A stretch of DNA of 64,000 nt from Myrica gale (lineage: Eukaryota; Streptophyta; Magnoliopsida; Fagales; Myricaceae), in the NCBI GenBank assembly GCA_963930655.1, contig OZ005616.1, forward strand, positions 12,118,001-12,182,000. Direction: 5' to 3'. Positions 12,301-24,334 of the stretch are shown here, one piece after another. The notes beneath the pieces are model-generated. The model ran no database searches and was not told the origin of the DNA. It saw only the letters and a list, made by a program, of their open reading frames with translations. A program made the translations under genes and the position numbers. The stretch's first letter is position 1; every line of letters begins with the position of its first letter.

Positions 12301-15300
12301 TTGAAGTAGGTAATGGAATGAGAGTTCGTTTCTGGATGGATCGTTGGTGCGGTGAGCGACTTAAAGGATATGTATCCTCTATTGTTTTCTCTCGCCTGCA
12401 ATAAGAATGTTTTGGTTGCGGACTGCTTGGAGAGGGTTTCCGGGAGTGTTTCGTGGAATATTCAGTTTGTTAGGGGCAAATGATTGGGAGTTAGAGGAGT
12501 TTTCTGCGCTCTTCTCTTTACTTTATTCTAAAGTATTAGGACTCGGGCTGAAGACAAGATGAGATGGGTGAGATCTAAGAGTGGTGTTTTCTCGATGACT
12601 TCTTGGTATTCGTGTTTTGTTGGGGATCCCGATGGGAGCTTCCCTTGGAGACAGATTTGGAGGTCTTTAGCCCCGCCTAGGGCATCGTTCTTTGTTTGGG
12701 AAGCCACCCATGGAAGCATCCTTACTACTGACAACTTACGAAGGAGGGGAGTGTACCTACTTGATTGGTGTTATCTTTGCAAATGTGCTGGGGAGTCCGT
12801 TGAGCACATTCTTCTGCACTGTTCTGTTGCTAGGGAATTGTGGTCCTTAGTGCTCTCTATATTGGATTATGTTTGGGTGATGCCTAGGAGGATTGTTGAT
12901 GTGTTGTCGTGCTGGAATAGGGACTTTAAAGACCCTCGGGCCTTAGCTATTTGGAAAATGATCCTACTTGTATTTGGTGGATTTTATGGCGAGAGAGAAA
13001 TGAGAGATGTTTTGAGGGTGTAACTTTGTCCATGGAGAGTTTGAGGGGCAGTTTTTTGCAGTCTTTGTTCTTGTGGGCGAGTATCATGTTGGGCTCTCCC
13101 TTTTCGGAGTTTTTAGATTTCATTAGTTTTCTCACGTGTATGACATAGAAATATCAGTATAGTCCTTTGTACTGTTACTTATATTCGGCTTCTTTCAATA
13201 AAATTGACTTACTTATAAAAAAAACCTCTCGATTAAATTAATCAGAACATCTACAACTACCGCTTAACAAAAAGATTCAGACAACAACAATCACTTCTCA
13301 GGCATCCCAGACCAGACAATATGCATGATTTAGAACTTCATAGAGAGACCTATTACTACTGTTGTCACTATTGCTATTTCCGACTATCATTGTCACTAGT
13401 ACTACTATTATTATACAAAACAAAGTTGTGATTCTTAACATTGTCACCAACTACTAAAAGCACAAACTTTATTTCACTAACGGACATATATATGGCTGGG
13501 AGAAGGAGCGTCTGTCTAGCCATTGGGCAGAGAATCAACTTAAAAATTAAAGTTGTTACCTTCTTCAATGGTTTCAACTCCTGGAAGAACTTTTGCAAGA
13601 CTCTCTGCCCTCAACATATCAGAGAACGAAGCATACCGGTGGACATCCTGCAAATTCACGAAGTTACAAAGAGCAGAACCAAGAGTATAAAAGAAGAACG
13701 AATCAGTGGTGAGTAGAGAATCGAGACCTGGACATCAAACAGTACACATTTGTTGAAAATGATTAAAGATCCTGCCACAATTCTGTCAGCTAAAGCTAAA
13801 AAGTAAGGGAAATCTCTAAGAAACTATAAGTGAAATGTCCAAACATGTAGAACACCCAACAGACAATACTAAATCTGTCCGAATCGGAAGAAAATGATGT
13901 GCTGGAATCATACAGTTCAGAATTTGGAAAAGGAGAAAAAACAAATCAAAAGGCCCTTAAAATAGAATTGATCACTAACAGAGATCAACATCAACTTGTA
14001 TTATAATAGGAGGAAGAGAAGCATGGTCCCTGAAGTTCAAAAAAAGGCCGAGCCCATTTCAAAGAGGCATGCAACCTTATGCATTAAATATTACATCTAC
14101 CATTATAAGCAAAATTCTAATCAACTTGACTTATATTTAGTTTGCCCCTCAAACTGATTTTGAAATGGCAAAGTCCTTAGAGAAGATCGTTAGGCAAACG
14201 AGGCTTCAACTATATGTTTTGGTACGTCAACTTCACTTTATATAGTTTGAGCCTCAAACTGATGTTCTAGACGTTTTCACTTTTTTGCTATGTGGACAAC
14301 CTTTTATTAGTTTAGTTCCAATAAAAAATCAACAACAAAAAAACCGTATGTCCCACATATGTGTCAATGAGATATGATTCGGGCGATTCTTTCCTTATAT
14401 GTTTAGTTGTAAATAGGGTATATGAGTTGTATATGGGCGAGATATTATTTCCTTTTATAGAGTGAGCAAAACCTTGTAAATGTGTGTCTATATAAGAGAA
14501 GAAAACCCTACCGTGAAGGGTATTCAGACCATTTTGACAATATGTAGCATTGAATTAGGTTTCTTGTACCATGTATATGATAGGCACCAAAACACATTCA
14601 TATTTGTCCGCATTAAAGAGTAGGAAAACTACGCATTACTTGTTAAACAACTGAAAATGAGAAAGCGCAACAAAATGCATTTATCAGGTGATTTTATTTG
14701 ATTATATGTAAAAATGGGGGTTTTATACCTATTGTATTCACCAATAGCGCACCTTCCTTCAATTGTTTTCTGCCCATCTACATTCAAAGTCAAATTACCA
14801 GATAAGATATGCTTCAATTGGATTAAAACAATACCTTAAGAGATGTTGAATATAAACTGATGAGACTAAAAGTTCTGACAAAGAACAACTTAACTTACCA
14901 ACATAAATATAATCTAGTCAAGTCAAGTCCAAGAAACAATACAAGTCGGTAATTCATAGCAGAAAAACAGAGATACCTTTTAGCTGGGAAAAGAAAGGCT
15001 CCTGAACATGAAGTTCATGTGTAGTAGTCTTGATAATCTGACAGCATAGAACATCCTTTAGATTAGTAAAGAAGAAAAACCTCACAAGTTGATACAAGAA
15101 GAAAAATTCACACTGAATGTCAGAATCACTCATAACTTACATTCACTATTTCAGATCCCTTATCCAAAACCAGCTTCTGCCATTCATTTTCTTTACGCTT
15201 AAATGAGCTTCCTTCAGGGATCAACATTGAATTGCAACGTAACCAAACATAGGATTTAGAATCTATTGATTCTAATAAAGATGATGCCAGACGCTTGTAT

Positions 15301-16219
15301 AAGGGATATGGAGGGACTCCTGAATAAGAATCTGCAGAATGAAGCCGAAGAATTAACATTCTCCTTTAATTTGATAAAGCGGTTAGTGTGAAGAATTAAG
15401 ATCCTGCTATAATTTTATAGAGCCAGCGTCGCAATTCTAAGTAAATAATGACCACTCTTCTAAAGTATGTGAAACAAACGATAACGTTTGTGCTTCATCA
15501 GAAATTCCATCTCTGACACAGAATGCATATTGTAGGAATCAACAATTCAGTTATATTAGCGCTTCAATCTTAAAGGATTTTTGGTATCCCATATGCATTT
15601 CCGCACAGAGAATAATGCATACATGCAAAAAAAGTTCCAAATAAGAATTTGCTAAATCCAAATTAATTGGACTTATTATCTCCGCCTTCTATATCTTTAT
15701 ACCTTGAAGAAAAAGAAAAAACACCAGTTTGAACCTAGCTTACTTTGATCTACCTGAGTCCCCAAGATTTGGAATTTACAAATTTGGAATTCTCAGTTTT
15801 TTTGTTTTCTAGCAATAACACGCCAAAGTAACCAGCAATTATTCAGTTTCCACTTTTAATCAAGTGCATTGCATCTTAAGTCTAAGCCAATTGACTTCCT
15901 ACAGGAAACTTGATGCAGCACCCTGACAGTTGTAGCATACATGTTTCTAGCAATACAACCATTGTATTCTCAGCTCTGCAAAAGCTGTCACATTTTTTCT
16001 CTACATTTTCTCGTGTAACTTCGGAGAAAAAAAAAAAGACCTGAATTTTCACATATTACCGGCAGAGGATGAGTTGGGGTCGTTGGGATCCTCTTTGAGG
16101 AGGTTGGAGCAGAAGGTCTTGGAGACCCCTAGATCGCATATTAGTGCTTCGTTTACGTAGGACTCCAGAGTGAACCTCACAAGCCCTTCCATACACTCCC
16201 TCAGGTTAACCGGAGACAT
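6370..16219 (-). CDS. ASCH-domain protein, 11 coding exons, 386 aa
   Basis: Spliced from 16219-16060, 15331-15141, 15037-14977, 14777-14729, 13782-13728, 13647-13560, 10634-10516, 9365-9240, 8191-8098, 6909-6752 and 6429-6370. All introns are GT-AG and all phases fit; the stop is TAA. Exon 4 carries the ASCH signature G-x-K-x-x-E-x-R (GQKTIEGR), followed by CAIGEYNR and, in exon 5, a hydrophobic strand ending FNKCV. The ASCH fold is a PUA-like module known or predicted to bind RNA. Plants have a conserved family of this length, annotated RNA-binding ASCH protein (At3g03320/At2g20410 type). The C-terminal half (exons 8-11: [38 protein letters not shown]) is the plant-specific part; its function is unknown to me. 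The ATG at 16219 fits the family; an in-frame ATG at 16276 would add 19 residues. Intron 6 holds a LINE in the opposite orientation. Probably functional. Confidence 0.85.
6942..6962. repeat. GA microsatellite in an ASCH-gene intron
   Basis: An uninterrupted GA run lies just upstream of coding exon 10 of the ASCH gene. Read on the gene strand it is a CT tract some 35 bp before the acceptor and could serve as part of the polypyrimidine region. Confidence 0.8.
10897..11997 (+). pseudogene. LINE ORF2 reverse transcriptase domain
   Basis: A 366-residue open stretch holds most of a plant L1-type reverse transcriptase: DFRPISL (fingers), [32 protein letters not shown] and the catalytic box. The box reads FTDD where the family has F/Y-A-D-D, so the residue before the two aspartates is changed. 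It is followed by [10 protein letters not shown] and the thumb YLGLPL motif. Similar reading continues upstream to about 10730 in another frame and is interrupted downstream. It is an internal piece of a larger polyprotein, not an independent gene. Confidence 0.9.
12003..13023 (+). pseudogene. LINE ORF2 C-terminal part with zinc-binding (zf-RVT) domain
   Basis: Past the first stop the reading continues in shifted frames: 12054-12404 carries the linker ([29 protein letters not shown]) and 12559-13023 carries the zinc-binding domain seen after plant LINE reverse transcriptases. The ligands are visible as [18 protein letters not shown], a C-x2-C plus H-x4-C arrangement. At least two frame changes separate the pieces. 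It belongs to the same LINE as the preceding entry. Confidence 0.85.
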
Positions 16220-16249
16220 TTTTCCGATGTAGGGTCTGGAAGTGTGAAT

Positions 16250-16345
16250 TATCACACTAGTAAGTAGTAACTGCAAATCCTCCCCTTAGGGAGAGTACTT
16301 CCGGGGTTCGAAGCCCCTTATCCGCAGGCTATGCCTGCTGCCACT
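16250..16345 (+). repeat. SINE-like (tRNA-derived) remnant at the 5' side of the ASCH gene
   Basis: A strong B-box with its own small stem (GGGGTTCGAAGCCCC, about 16297-16311) follows a weak A-box-like TAGTAAGTAGTA at about 16259. The order matches tRNA-derived SINEs. It overlaps the likely 5' leader of the minus-strand ASCH gene, beginning about 30 bp upstream of its chosen start codon. It is too degenerate to be a functional tRNA gene. Confidence 0.4.
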
Positions 16346-17067
16346 GTTGCTTTAGCATTTTATGCACGACACAAATGTATTTTTTTCTTTTTTCTTTCTG
16401 TCCATTAATCACATATCAATAAAATCTAAACTGATAAAATCCAATTCTAAATCTCGATGTCTCATTCTTGTGATGAGTCATAAAATCTTTTTTACAATAA
16501 TTACATTTTGCTTTAGGTGGCTCAGAGTTAGGTACCTTGGTGTAGTGAAACCATACATTAGAAGTGTTCGAATTTTTCCTTTTTTTGGGTTCAGGGTGTG
16601 ATGGTCATCCAATTACATCACCTCCAGCCATTGACCCCACTGTCTAAGAAGAAATTGAACGAGTGAATTGAGGAATTGATGTGGAAGTCCATCTATCTCT
16701 ACTTACTTTCAAACTCCTCGACAAACTCCTCGTGAAATGAAAGATGTGATTTTTCTCTTTTAAGCAAAAACAGATAATAGAGATTTATTGCCCTTTTGTG
16801 CTCTCTACGTACATATAACCTAAGATCCTTTGCTGATAAAAAATAAAATAAAAAATAACACGCTTACAAAAAATAAAAAGATAGCACATTATCAGTTAAG
16901 AAAGGGACCCTGAAAGAGATGTGTTTGGTTTGGGCGTTCTGATGTACAACTCAGTTGCTAACCGCAATCTATAACTGATTTGTTTGGTCACGATGGTTTT
17001 GAATAAAGTTTAAACAAAACTATTCGTTTTTCTTTTAAAAAACAAAACAAAAACGGCTAGAGCCCAA
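16346..17067. other. Intergenic, upstream of the ASCH gene
   Basis: AT-rich DNA upstream of the minus-strand ASCH gene, so its promoter should lie here or in the following G-rich block. I could not fix a TATA box. No coding sequence was recognised. Confidence 0.35.
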
Positions 17068-17275
17068 ATGGGGAAATGGGGTTCGCGCGGGTCCCCAGGG
17101 GTGGGGGGTGGGGCCGGGGGGGAACATGGGAAATGGCCAATGGAGCCTGGGGGAATTGGAAAACATGTGAAATGGGGCATGTGGGTCGGGGGACCAGGGG
17201 GAGGGGCAGAGGGAAAAGGATTATGTTGGAGCCCGGGAGGCCGAGAGAGGGTCAGGGTGGGGGGGTTAAAAACTT
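17068..17275 (+). other. Strongly G-rich, strand-asymmetric tract
   Basis: About 200 bp consist largely of runs of three to eight G on the plus strand, with few C, amid AT-rich surroundings. Runs are close enough to form several potential G-quadruplexes. Open frames across it in two phases merely reflect the glycine-coding bias of GGG/GGN and are not convincing genes. It lies between the 5' end of the ASCH gene and the 3' end of the membrane-protein gene. Confidence 0.6.
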
Positions 17276-18792
17276 AAAACAAGTTTCTTTTTTAAACCCG
17301 GTGTCCCAGTGTCGAATAATCCGGGAATCAGGAATATCACTGAGTTTTTTACAAAACCCTCAATCGGCACCAGCACCGATCAACCCTAGGCCTCAGGCTT
17401 TTCTCCACTACTACCGCCGCCATCACTAGAATCTTTTTTTGGCTAAGAGGTCTCCATTGTGTGACTACATGGAGATGGGCTTTTGCCTTCCGCACGTTAA
17501 AATCGTAAAGGCTTGTACAAAGAAAATTTTTCTTGTTCAAAAGTTCAGAGTTCGGACTCTGCACCTCCCTCCTTGTCTTTCTCCTTTAAATTTTTGGCTA
17601 CACGTTGTCACTAGAGCATTAAATACTCAAAACTCAGCTGATTTCCCATAAATTTTTTGGCTCAAATATTGAGCTCATCCAAAGATGACATGTCAACAGG
17701 ACTGATGTGGATTGCATTTTGTCGAGTGAACTAACGAATTCAGAAAGAGAGACTAATGACGAAATAAATAGAGTATTATGAAGATTAAATTTATAGTTTT
17801 GTTTTCTTAGAGACCAAAACGATTTTCTTACATTAGAGGGATCAACATGACATTTATCCCAAAATTCAGTTAATAATTTCGGTGGAAAGGAGAGTGAAAA
17901 CTTCAATATTAGGCGCCAGACGAGGGGAGTGGTCCCCTTCCACCCAACGTGGCGGCACTCCTGCTGTAGGGGTGGTGACCCTCTCCACACCTCTTTAATT
18001 CATTAATTTGTTTTTATGTTTTCTAAATTGTGTTTACTTATTAATTATTTTTTCTGTTTTAATTTTTGACACATACCTCGTCGATGAAGGCTTGCGTGGC
18101 AAACACTTAGGTCCAAATGTAAAATTCGGACCCTAATTTTATTTCGTCTAAAATGAGGGCAGACTTTTTATATTTAGTATCTTAATTATAATAATCTAGG
18201 AATATTCATGAAAATGGGTCTATGCTTTTAGAGAATAATAATCTTAATTCTCTTTGCAATTTTTTTAACAAACTCTATTATTTTTTTTATTAAAAAATTA
18301 TATCAGATCTACTATCCCTACTTCCTAACAAATAAAAATCATTCTACAATAAAACATTTTTAAATTTCTTCACTAATCTTTTATAAATCTCCATAATTAC
18401 ATATTCAAAAATTCTTAAAATCTGTACTTATCAAACATCTTTATTTAATGAAATAACATTTTGCAAACAAAATTCTTAAATTAACACCATTACTCTAGCA
18501 AACAAAAACAGGAACTGTGTTTATTATCTTGTGCTTTCCAGATACATCTTTATTTAATGAAATAACATTTTGCAAGATTCACTAATATTTGACACATTTC
18601 TGTAAACGCAATCATGGGGTTGGTCCCCCGGCTTGGCCTTCTACTATACCTTTGGAACTTGAACAAAAAAGTTTTCTACCATTCAGAACCCATTTCCCGT
18701 TGTTGATCAATCTACATATACCTCCAATACAGTTTTTGGAAGTGGCTTGCGCCTTCTTCTTCCAGTATTTTCCTGGGATTAACTGCTAATTC
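17276..18792. other. Intergenic stretch between the ASCH and membrane-protein genes
   Basis: A minus-strand frame starting with an ATG at about 17422 (MAAVVVEKSLRPRV) ends at a stop near 17349 and could be a stray first exon; nothing supports expression. At 17437-17560 an A-box-like TGGCTAAGAGG and a B-box-like AGTTCGGACTC hint at another SINE remnant, with unusual spacing. Between 18000 and 18600 the DNA is very AT-rich; a short sequence containing TCTTTATTTAATGAAATAACA occurs twice (about 18440 and 18550). Confidence 0.35.
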
Positions 18793-21700
18793 TTAGCCTC
18801 TGCTATTGTTTTCCTGTAAACTTTCTTCAGCTACTCCTGCTTCCAGCATATTTGCTTTTGCAAAATGGGGTTTCACAGAAATATCAGGGAAATGGAGGTC
18901 CTGCCCATGATAAGCTTGTTTTATCCAAATCAGAACCAAACCCATCATGATCATTGACAGGAATAGTAGTGAGAGCCACACCATTCGAGCATATCTCTTC
19001 AAAGGTTTGCAGTGGTTGAGAACGATCTCAGAGAAGGCATCCTTCACTGACTGACATTCTACCAGACTTTCCATACCCGGATATGCATTTAGTAGATTTT
19101 GTACTGAACTCGAGTAGGCCTCTGCTGTCTTATAATCGCTTGTGGATACAAATTGTCCATTTTCACATGTGCCTTCGTTGGAGTCAGAACAAGTAAGTAA
19201 CTTCAATACCTTCTAAACCAAATCAATTAGATTTATTAGCATCATGAATCAGCCAGATTGTTGCCAATAGAAGAACATAGTTGGGACTCAGAATTCAGCT
19301 AAATTTTTAATAGCAGAGATGAACTTTCAACAAAGAAAGCCAGAGTTTTGTGAAAATTTCAACTGGCATGCATACCTTGGGAATGTCCCCGATTTTAATT
19401 GTATTTGCTGGACAGTTGTTTGGCTGGTATTGATACTCTGGTGGTGGAGAGAAAGGATTGCAAACAGAAACAAGATTCGGATAAGATGTTGCCTGTAAGA
19501 GTGATATGTTTGCATTCACCTGGAGAGTGAGTTACCAACATCAGTAAATTCTAAAGTACTTTTGTAGGAAGCAACTGAATGAGGTTCAACTTGATATCGA
19601 ATAAGGAGTATCTGATTCCCTGCGAAATTTGTGTGTGCTCTTCCAAATGATTATTTAGTTAGGAATTGTAAGTCCTGGTTTTTGCTCATGACTCATTACA
19701 TTTGCAGGCAAGAAGGTTCATTAAGTGACAAATGAAAAGGTAATACTTTCTTAGCAAGTAGAAATAGTAATCTTGTCAGAAAAGGACACTGCGCATTTTA
19801 CCTCCTTAACAAGGTTGTAGATCCCAGCACTGACATCTAATAGGATGGATTTAGCTGAGCTTATTTCATCACATGGAAGGATTGAGCTCAAGCTATTGTT
19901 GTTGGGATTTTGTTGGAAGTTTTCAAGAGCCGTGCAAGTATCACTCGAGAACCTGAAATAGAATTTGATTTTGTTTCCGGTTGTCATGCCCAGACTTCTT
20001 TTTCTACCTTGTTTTCTTGTTTTGGGCATCCTATAAAGATGGAGTATATATGAAACACAAGAACAACAGAAGAATTTGGCTTACTTTTCTAAGAAGAAAT
20101 ACATTCCAAAGAACAGCCAACAAAGAACCATCAGGAACCAACAGAGGATAATGAACCTGTAACGGCAAAAGTCTAATAAGCCTTGAATCTCTACACACAC
20201 AAAGAGTGAATGGCTAAATTGACAATTGCCCTAGTTTGTCCATGATTGCATATGTATACTTACAGGTGCAGTGCCATGTGAAACCTCAGAATTCCAGACA
20301 CTGCAAACACAAAGAATTCCAACTTCAGTGATTTTAGATAATCAAAACGATCCAATGTAACTGTTCAAAGATTTGTTATATTTTTCCATAAGATATTGAC
20401 TCCGATAATCGTCATTGTACTAGTTCAATTTCGAGGAAAGTTTTAGACGCTCGATGTTTGAATTTACACCATTTTTTCAAGGAAAATCTGTCGCCTACTT
20501 GGACTTTGTAACTTATGAAGAAGAAAGTACCACACCTGAGAGAGCTACGAGCGCAACCAGGTTGAAAGTTTTAGACGCTCGATGTTTGAATTTACACCAG
20601 TTTTTCGAGCAAATTTTACAAAAATCCATAGTTGAACCTTGATAATGACTGTCGGTGCAAAACACACACCTGAGAGAGCTACGAGCGCAACCAGGTTGAA
20701 AGAAATGGTAATTGTGGTTATTATGTACCTGAAAGCACAACAATGTCATTTACTGATATGCAATGCACAGAGAGAGAGAGAGAGAGAGAGACTTAACACT
20801 ATTCTCAGACCCTTGTTGATCAGATGCCTGTGCTTTTTAGCTTGCCATTGTATTTCTGCAGCTTCACCATTAAGTTTCTCAGACGTGGAGTTGAGGAAGC
20901 TAGAAGCATCGCTACTTCCGCCTGCTGCTCCCAAATTATTTGTCATGTCTTTCATTGCCCCTGTTGTATTATATATGGTTTCTGATGCCTCGCTTGCTGT
21001 GTTGATGATAATGTTTACCACTGTTTTTGCTTGTGAGTGAAATCTTGCATTGCCTCCCAGAAGTAATCCAGATGCAGCTCTGCAAGACAGCAACAATTTA
21101 AGCTTGACAGCAAGAGGATGCCCTGGTTGACATTTTAGATATAGCCTCCATAAGCTTTTTATAGTGTCTGATGCTGTGCCTAGTTCAGCAGGAAACATAA
21201 TTACATACTTGTGTTATTGCCAATCTATTTATTTCCTTCAATCATCTATGCAATTATCACTACATAATTTCTCCTAAATTATTCCAACCACCTATGACTA
21301 CCTAAGGCCCTGCCAAACAAACAATAGTAATTCCATTCCTTCCATGTTAAGGAGACCAAATATGGTTGTTACTTTTGTTCACACAACTTGAAGTTTAAAC
21401 ACCCCTCATTTGAGTATGCAGAATTGAAGTATTGGGCTGAAACAAAATCATATTATATGGAAAGAGTTTTCAGAGGGTAAAAAGATGGCATAATTCCCAT
21501 TTGAATACAATATCATTGGTAAGTAGAGAGTATAGGTTTATTTTGATTTCAGTAAAATTATTGTATAGTGATAAGTCTAAAGGTTGAATGGCTTACATTG
21601 CTAGAATTGTCAGCAATGTGACAAGGAGAATAGGCCAGAGGCAAAACTGCTTATAACAAGGTAATCTTTTCCTGAGCTTTCCTCTCTTTCCACTTCTACT

Positions 21701-23284
21701 ACAAACGGTAGTTGCCAACAGAAAGCCTCCGTATATGGTTCCACACAGCAGCCACAGCAACCCAATGCAATACCCATAAACTCCAGTGAATATAGTCGAC
21801 TGCCCAAATTAAGATCCAAGTCACAAGGTAATTTATAGAGAGAGAGAGAGAGAAGAAACAGAGAGGGAAAGAGAGGGACAGAGGGAGATTTAGATAGTTA
21901 CACTCCAATAATGCTTGTTAGTGATATCATATCCTCCTCTGTACTTCTTGAATCCGTCTAAGGGATCAACCCTCACAGTACCATCTGACGGATTATTCGG
22001 TTCCAAGACATCGTCTGTTTGAAGCAAATTTCTCCCTAAATAACGAGAAAAATGAGAACAATAAGAGAAACCAGTGGCTCAAATTAAAGCGAGTAACCAT
22101 TTTTCACTGTGGACACCGAATCGAACAACTTGGTGGGTGTCGGGTGAAGACATCATGTTATTAACAGTAACATGAGCAGAAATTTAACACGAAAACGATA
22201 GTAGAAGTTAATAGCATTCTCCCTTTCCTCTACATAGAACAGAGCTATATGTTTCTGCGCATACCCTCCTCTGTTCTTTTCCCCACTCTTGCTCCTAACA
22301 TTGGAAGTTTAAGGAGCACAGAATGGGTAACTATATGCACTGAATATAATACTAATTGGCTGCAATCCGCACTACAATTTCGCCTTTGTTTCAATTTTTT
22401 TATCAAGATTTAAATATCTAATTCGGATAGAAGTTATCAGATCTGAAATATCATCAATGAGAAACCATGACAAGAACTGCCAATTTGTGAACTGTGGTAG
22501 GTATCTGCACCTATATTGGAATGGTGAACTGTTTTACATATACAAGCCACACACAAAAACAATATTTAATCTAGGGGCAAAGCTAAGGTTTTATTTGTAT
22601 TTTTAACTCAGTATTATATCTTCTTTTTTATTTTTGTGAATTATACTCATCTAATTTGGATAGAGAAAAATACAATATATGGATCTCACATTGCCCGTAA
22701 TTAATAAGGGTAATATTGAATGTTGTGTGACTCATATACTGTGTCTATCTCTCTCCGAATTGGATCATCTATTTCGGTAAGCAAATTGAAGGGAATCTCT
22801 ATTTTATCCGTCTGTCAATTTATATACAGTTAACTCGAGAGAATTCGACCCCATCAACTTTGATGGGTTGTGTCACCCTATCATTGGTATATCCCACATA
22901 ATAAGTTCCATTGACGAATAATATGAGTTCTTCAGATTACTTTAATGGCCAGGGTTTTCTTACCAGTACATGAACTGTTTCCATAGTGTGCAATATTAAA
23001 TAAACAGAGGAAATCTGTTGAAGCAAAAGCTATCAAAATGGTACATTATCCACAAACCTAGAGACTTGAGAAATTAAACAATAATTCTGGGAGGAGGGGT
23101 GCACTCAAAACCTTAAGAAGAGTTTTAAACTATTTAAACAAAACGCAAAATAAAATTTCTAGAATATCATTTCACCTGGTATGAAGCTATTAGATATGGC
23201 TGTCTGTCCTGCATTTTCTGGTATACTGGAGGCTAAAATTAGCATTAGGAAAGTCACGTGCAGGACCAGCTGTGTGGAGCCCAT
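18793..23284 (-). CDS. Multi-pass membrane protein, At2g12400-like, 10 coding exons, 535 aa
   Basis: Spliced from 23284-23176, 22035-21902, 21799-21597, 21079-20798, 20728-20670, 20300-20264, 20156-20085, 19952-19802, 19519-19376 and 19209-18793. Phases fit throughout and the stop is TAA. The product starts with a signal peptide (about residues 1-26), then a conserved FKKYRGGYDITNKHYW motif near residues 66-80. Hydrophobic segments lie near residues 84-108, 133-155, 243-265, 274-297 and 475-495. Large non-cytoplasmic loops contain conserved cysteines (SDTC, ILPC, VSVCNPF, NNCP, LLTC, VECQ). This matches a plant family annotated as transmembrane or plasma-membrane-fusion-like protein; the biochemical role is unknown. 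All family blocks are present in order, so the gene looks functional. The last exon could start three bases earlier (19212), adding one Lys. Confidence 0.85.
20437..20702. repeat. Diverged tandem duplication including part of coding exon 5
   Basis: Two units of about 130 bp follow each other, 20437-20568 and 20565-20702. Each starts with the same sequence (AAGTTTTAGACGCTCGATG...) and ends with the same roughly 38 bp (CCTGAGAGAGCTACGAGCGC...). The second unit ends inside coding exon 5 (20728-20670) of the membrane-protein gene; the first lies in intron 5. The spare copy keeps the exon's splice donor but lacks the first 26 or so bases of the exon and its acceptor. Confidence 0.75.
20769..20791. 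repeat. GA microsatellite next to an exon-intron border
   Basis: A run of AG repeats lies in intron 4 of the membrane-protein gene, five bases past the donor of exon 4 (20798). A second GA run lies at 21837-21853 in the intron between exons 2 and 3. Confidence 0.8.
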
Positions 23285-24319
23285 CTCTAACCTGTGAAGT
23301 AGGTAAAAGAAAGAGTTTGTTTAGAAAAACTCAAACAGGTTGACTCAAACAGGTTGACCAAATCTCGATCATTCTTTGGTAACTAACGCACCATTTAAGT
23401 GGTGCGTGAACAAACTTTAGATGGAAATTCACAGCCATCAAATAAGTTGAGGGTTATATTTGCAGACAAAAGGTGAAAACTCCTAAAATAAGAACATATC
23501 TTATAGTGAAACTCCAAACTTTTATGGCGGCAGAACATTCCTAAAAGTAGCCTCTTTCATGCAGAATGAGTTCTTTGCAAGTAAAGAACATTTTCCAGCT
23601 GCAATGATCCTAACAGAAAAAGACTTGAACTGTTTTTGAGGACCCCAGAAAATCTAAGGACAGATGACAGCAAGTTTACCAAATTTGTGCTACAGAGAGT
23701 TCTTGCACCATGAAATAGCTTGACTATGGAGAGAAATCATACAAGGAGTTAGTTCTTCCATGGCAATACCTGAAGTAGGGGATGAAAGGTTTACTAAATC
23801 CCGATGAGGCTTCTTCCAAATACCTGATAAAGGCGTCAACGGCTACTTCTCTGCGTAAATTTCAGGGCCTCCACAGACTTCTCTGTCATATAGCCCATCA
23901 AACTCTTAGCTCCTTAGAATCCATCAAAAACTTTAGAATGGATAGTTGTTATGCCATGTGAAACATCCAATTCTGATCTCTTCTCAGAGAAATCTTGTAG
24001 ACATGTTGATGTAGTATGAATTTTGTCAATGAAGTCAAGACTCTTAAAAACGCTCTGTTCTGAGTCCAGAAAGCTTCTAATGTAAAAAATCCAGGTCAAA
24101 AACCTCAACTGAAACACCTCAAGAAGTCCGAACTACTTCCAATATTATTGCTTTGATTTCAAACACCAGAACCCACTTCGGACCTTCCTCTTTCGGTTTT
24201 CTTCCGTGCTTTAAGGACCAATGAAAGCGTGTCAAACACTCCAATAAACGTTGAGACTCGAGAGAGGAGAGTTCTTTCCAACTTACTCCACTTCTGATAT
24301 GTAACAACTCCTCAGCTTT

Positions 24320-24334
24320 CTAAATATATATACC
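24320..24334 (-). promoter_or_regulatory. Candidate TATA box of the membrane-protein gene
   Basis: The minus strand reads GGTATATATATTTAG about 1.04 kb upstream of the start codon at 23284. A GA-rich tract (24387-24402, CT on the plus strand) lies some 60 bp further upstream, as is common in plant promoters. The sequence just before the ATG resembles a splice acceptor (TTCACAG), so the long leader probably contains an intron. This is inference from position and sequence only. Confidence 0.35.

Larger units (their letters stand above)
10720..13227 (+). mobile_element. 5'-truncated L1-type LINE in intron 6 of the ASCH gene
   Basis: A plus-strand LINE lies opposite to its host gene. It begins within ORF2, just upstream of the reverse transcriptase (translated [10 protein letters not shown] at about 10732). 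It runs through the reverse transcriptase and the C-terminal zinc-binding module to a 3' end with AATAAA near 13200 and an A-run at 13220-13227. The endonuclease and ORF1 are missing, as is typical of incomplete target-primed reverse transcription. Frameshifts between 11997 and 12559 make it dead. I could not identify a target duplication. Confidence 0.88.

Noticed and set aside
16297..16311. Possible tRNA gene from the strong B-box
   Set aside because: No cloverleaf can be drawn: acceptor, D and anticodon arms are missing, so it is listed as SINE-like only.
17068..17429. Gly-rich open frames in the G-rich tract
   Set aside because: Two overlapping phases are open because GGG/GGN codons lack stops; composition alone explains them.
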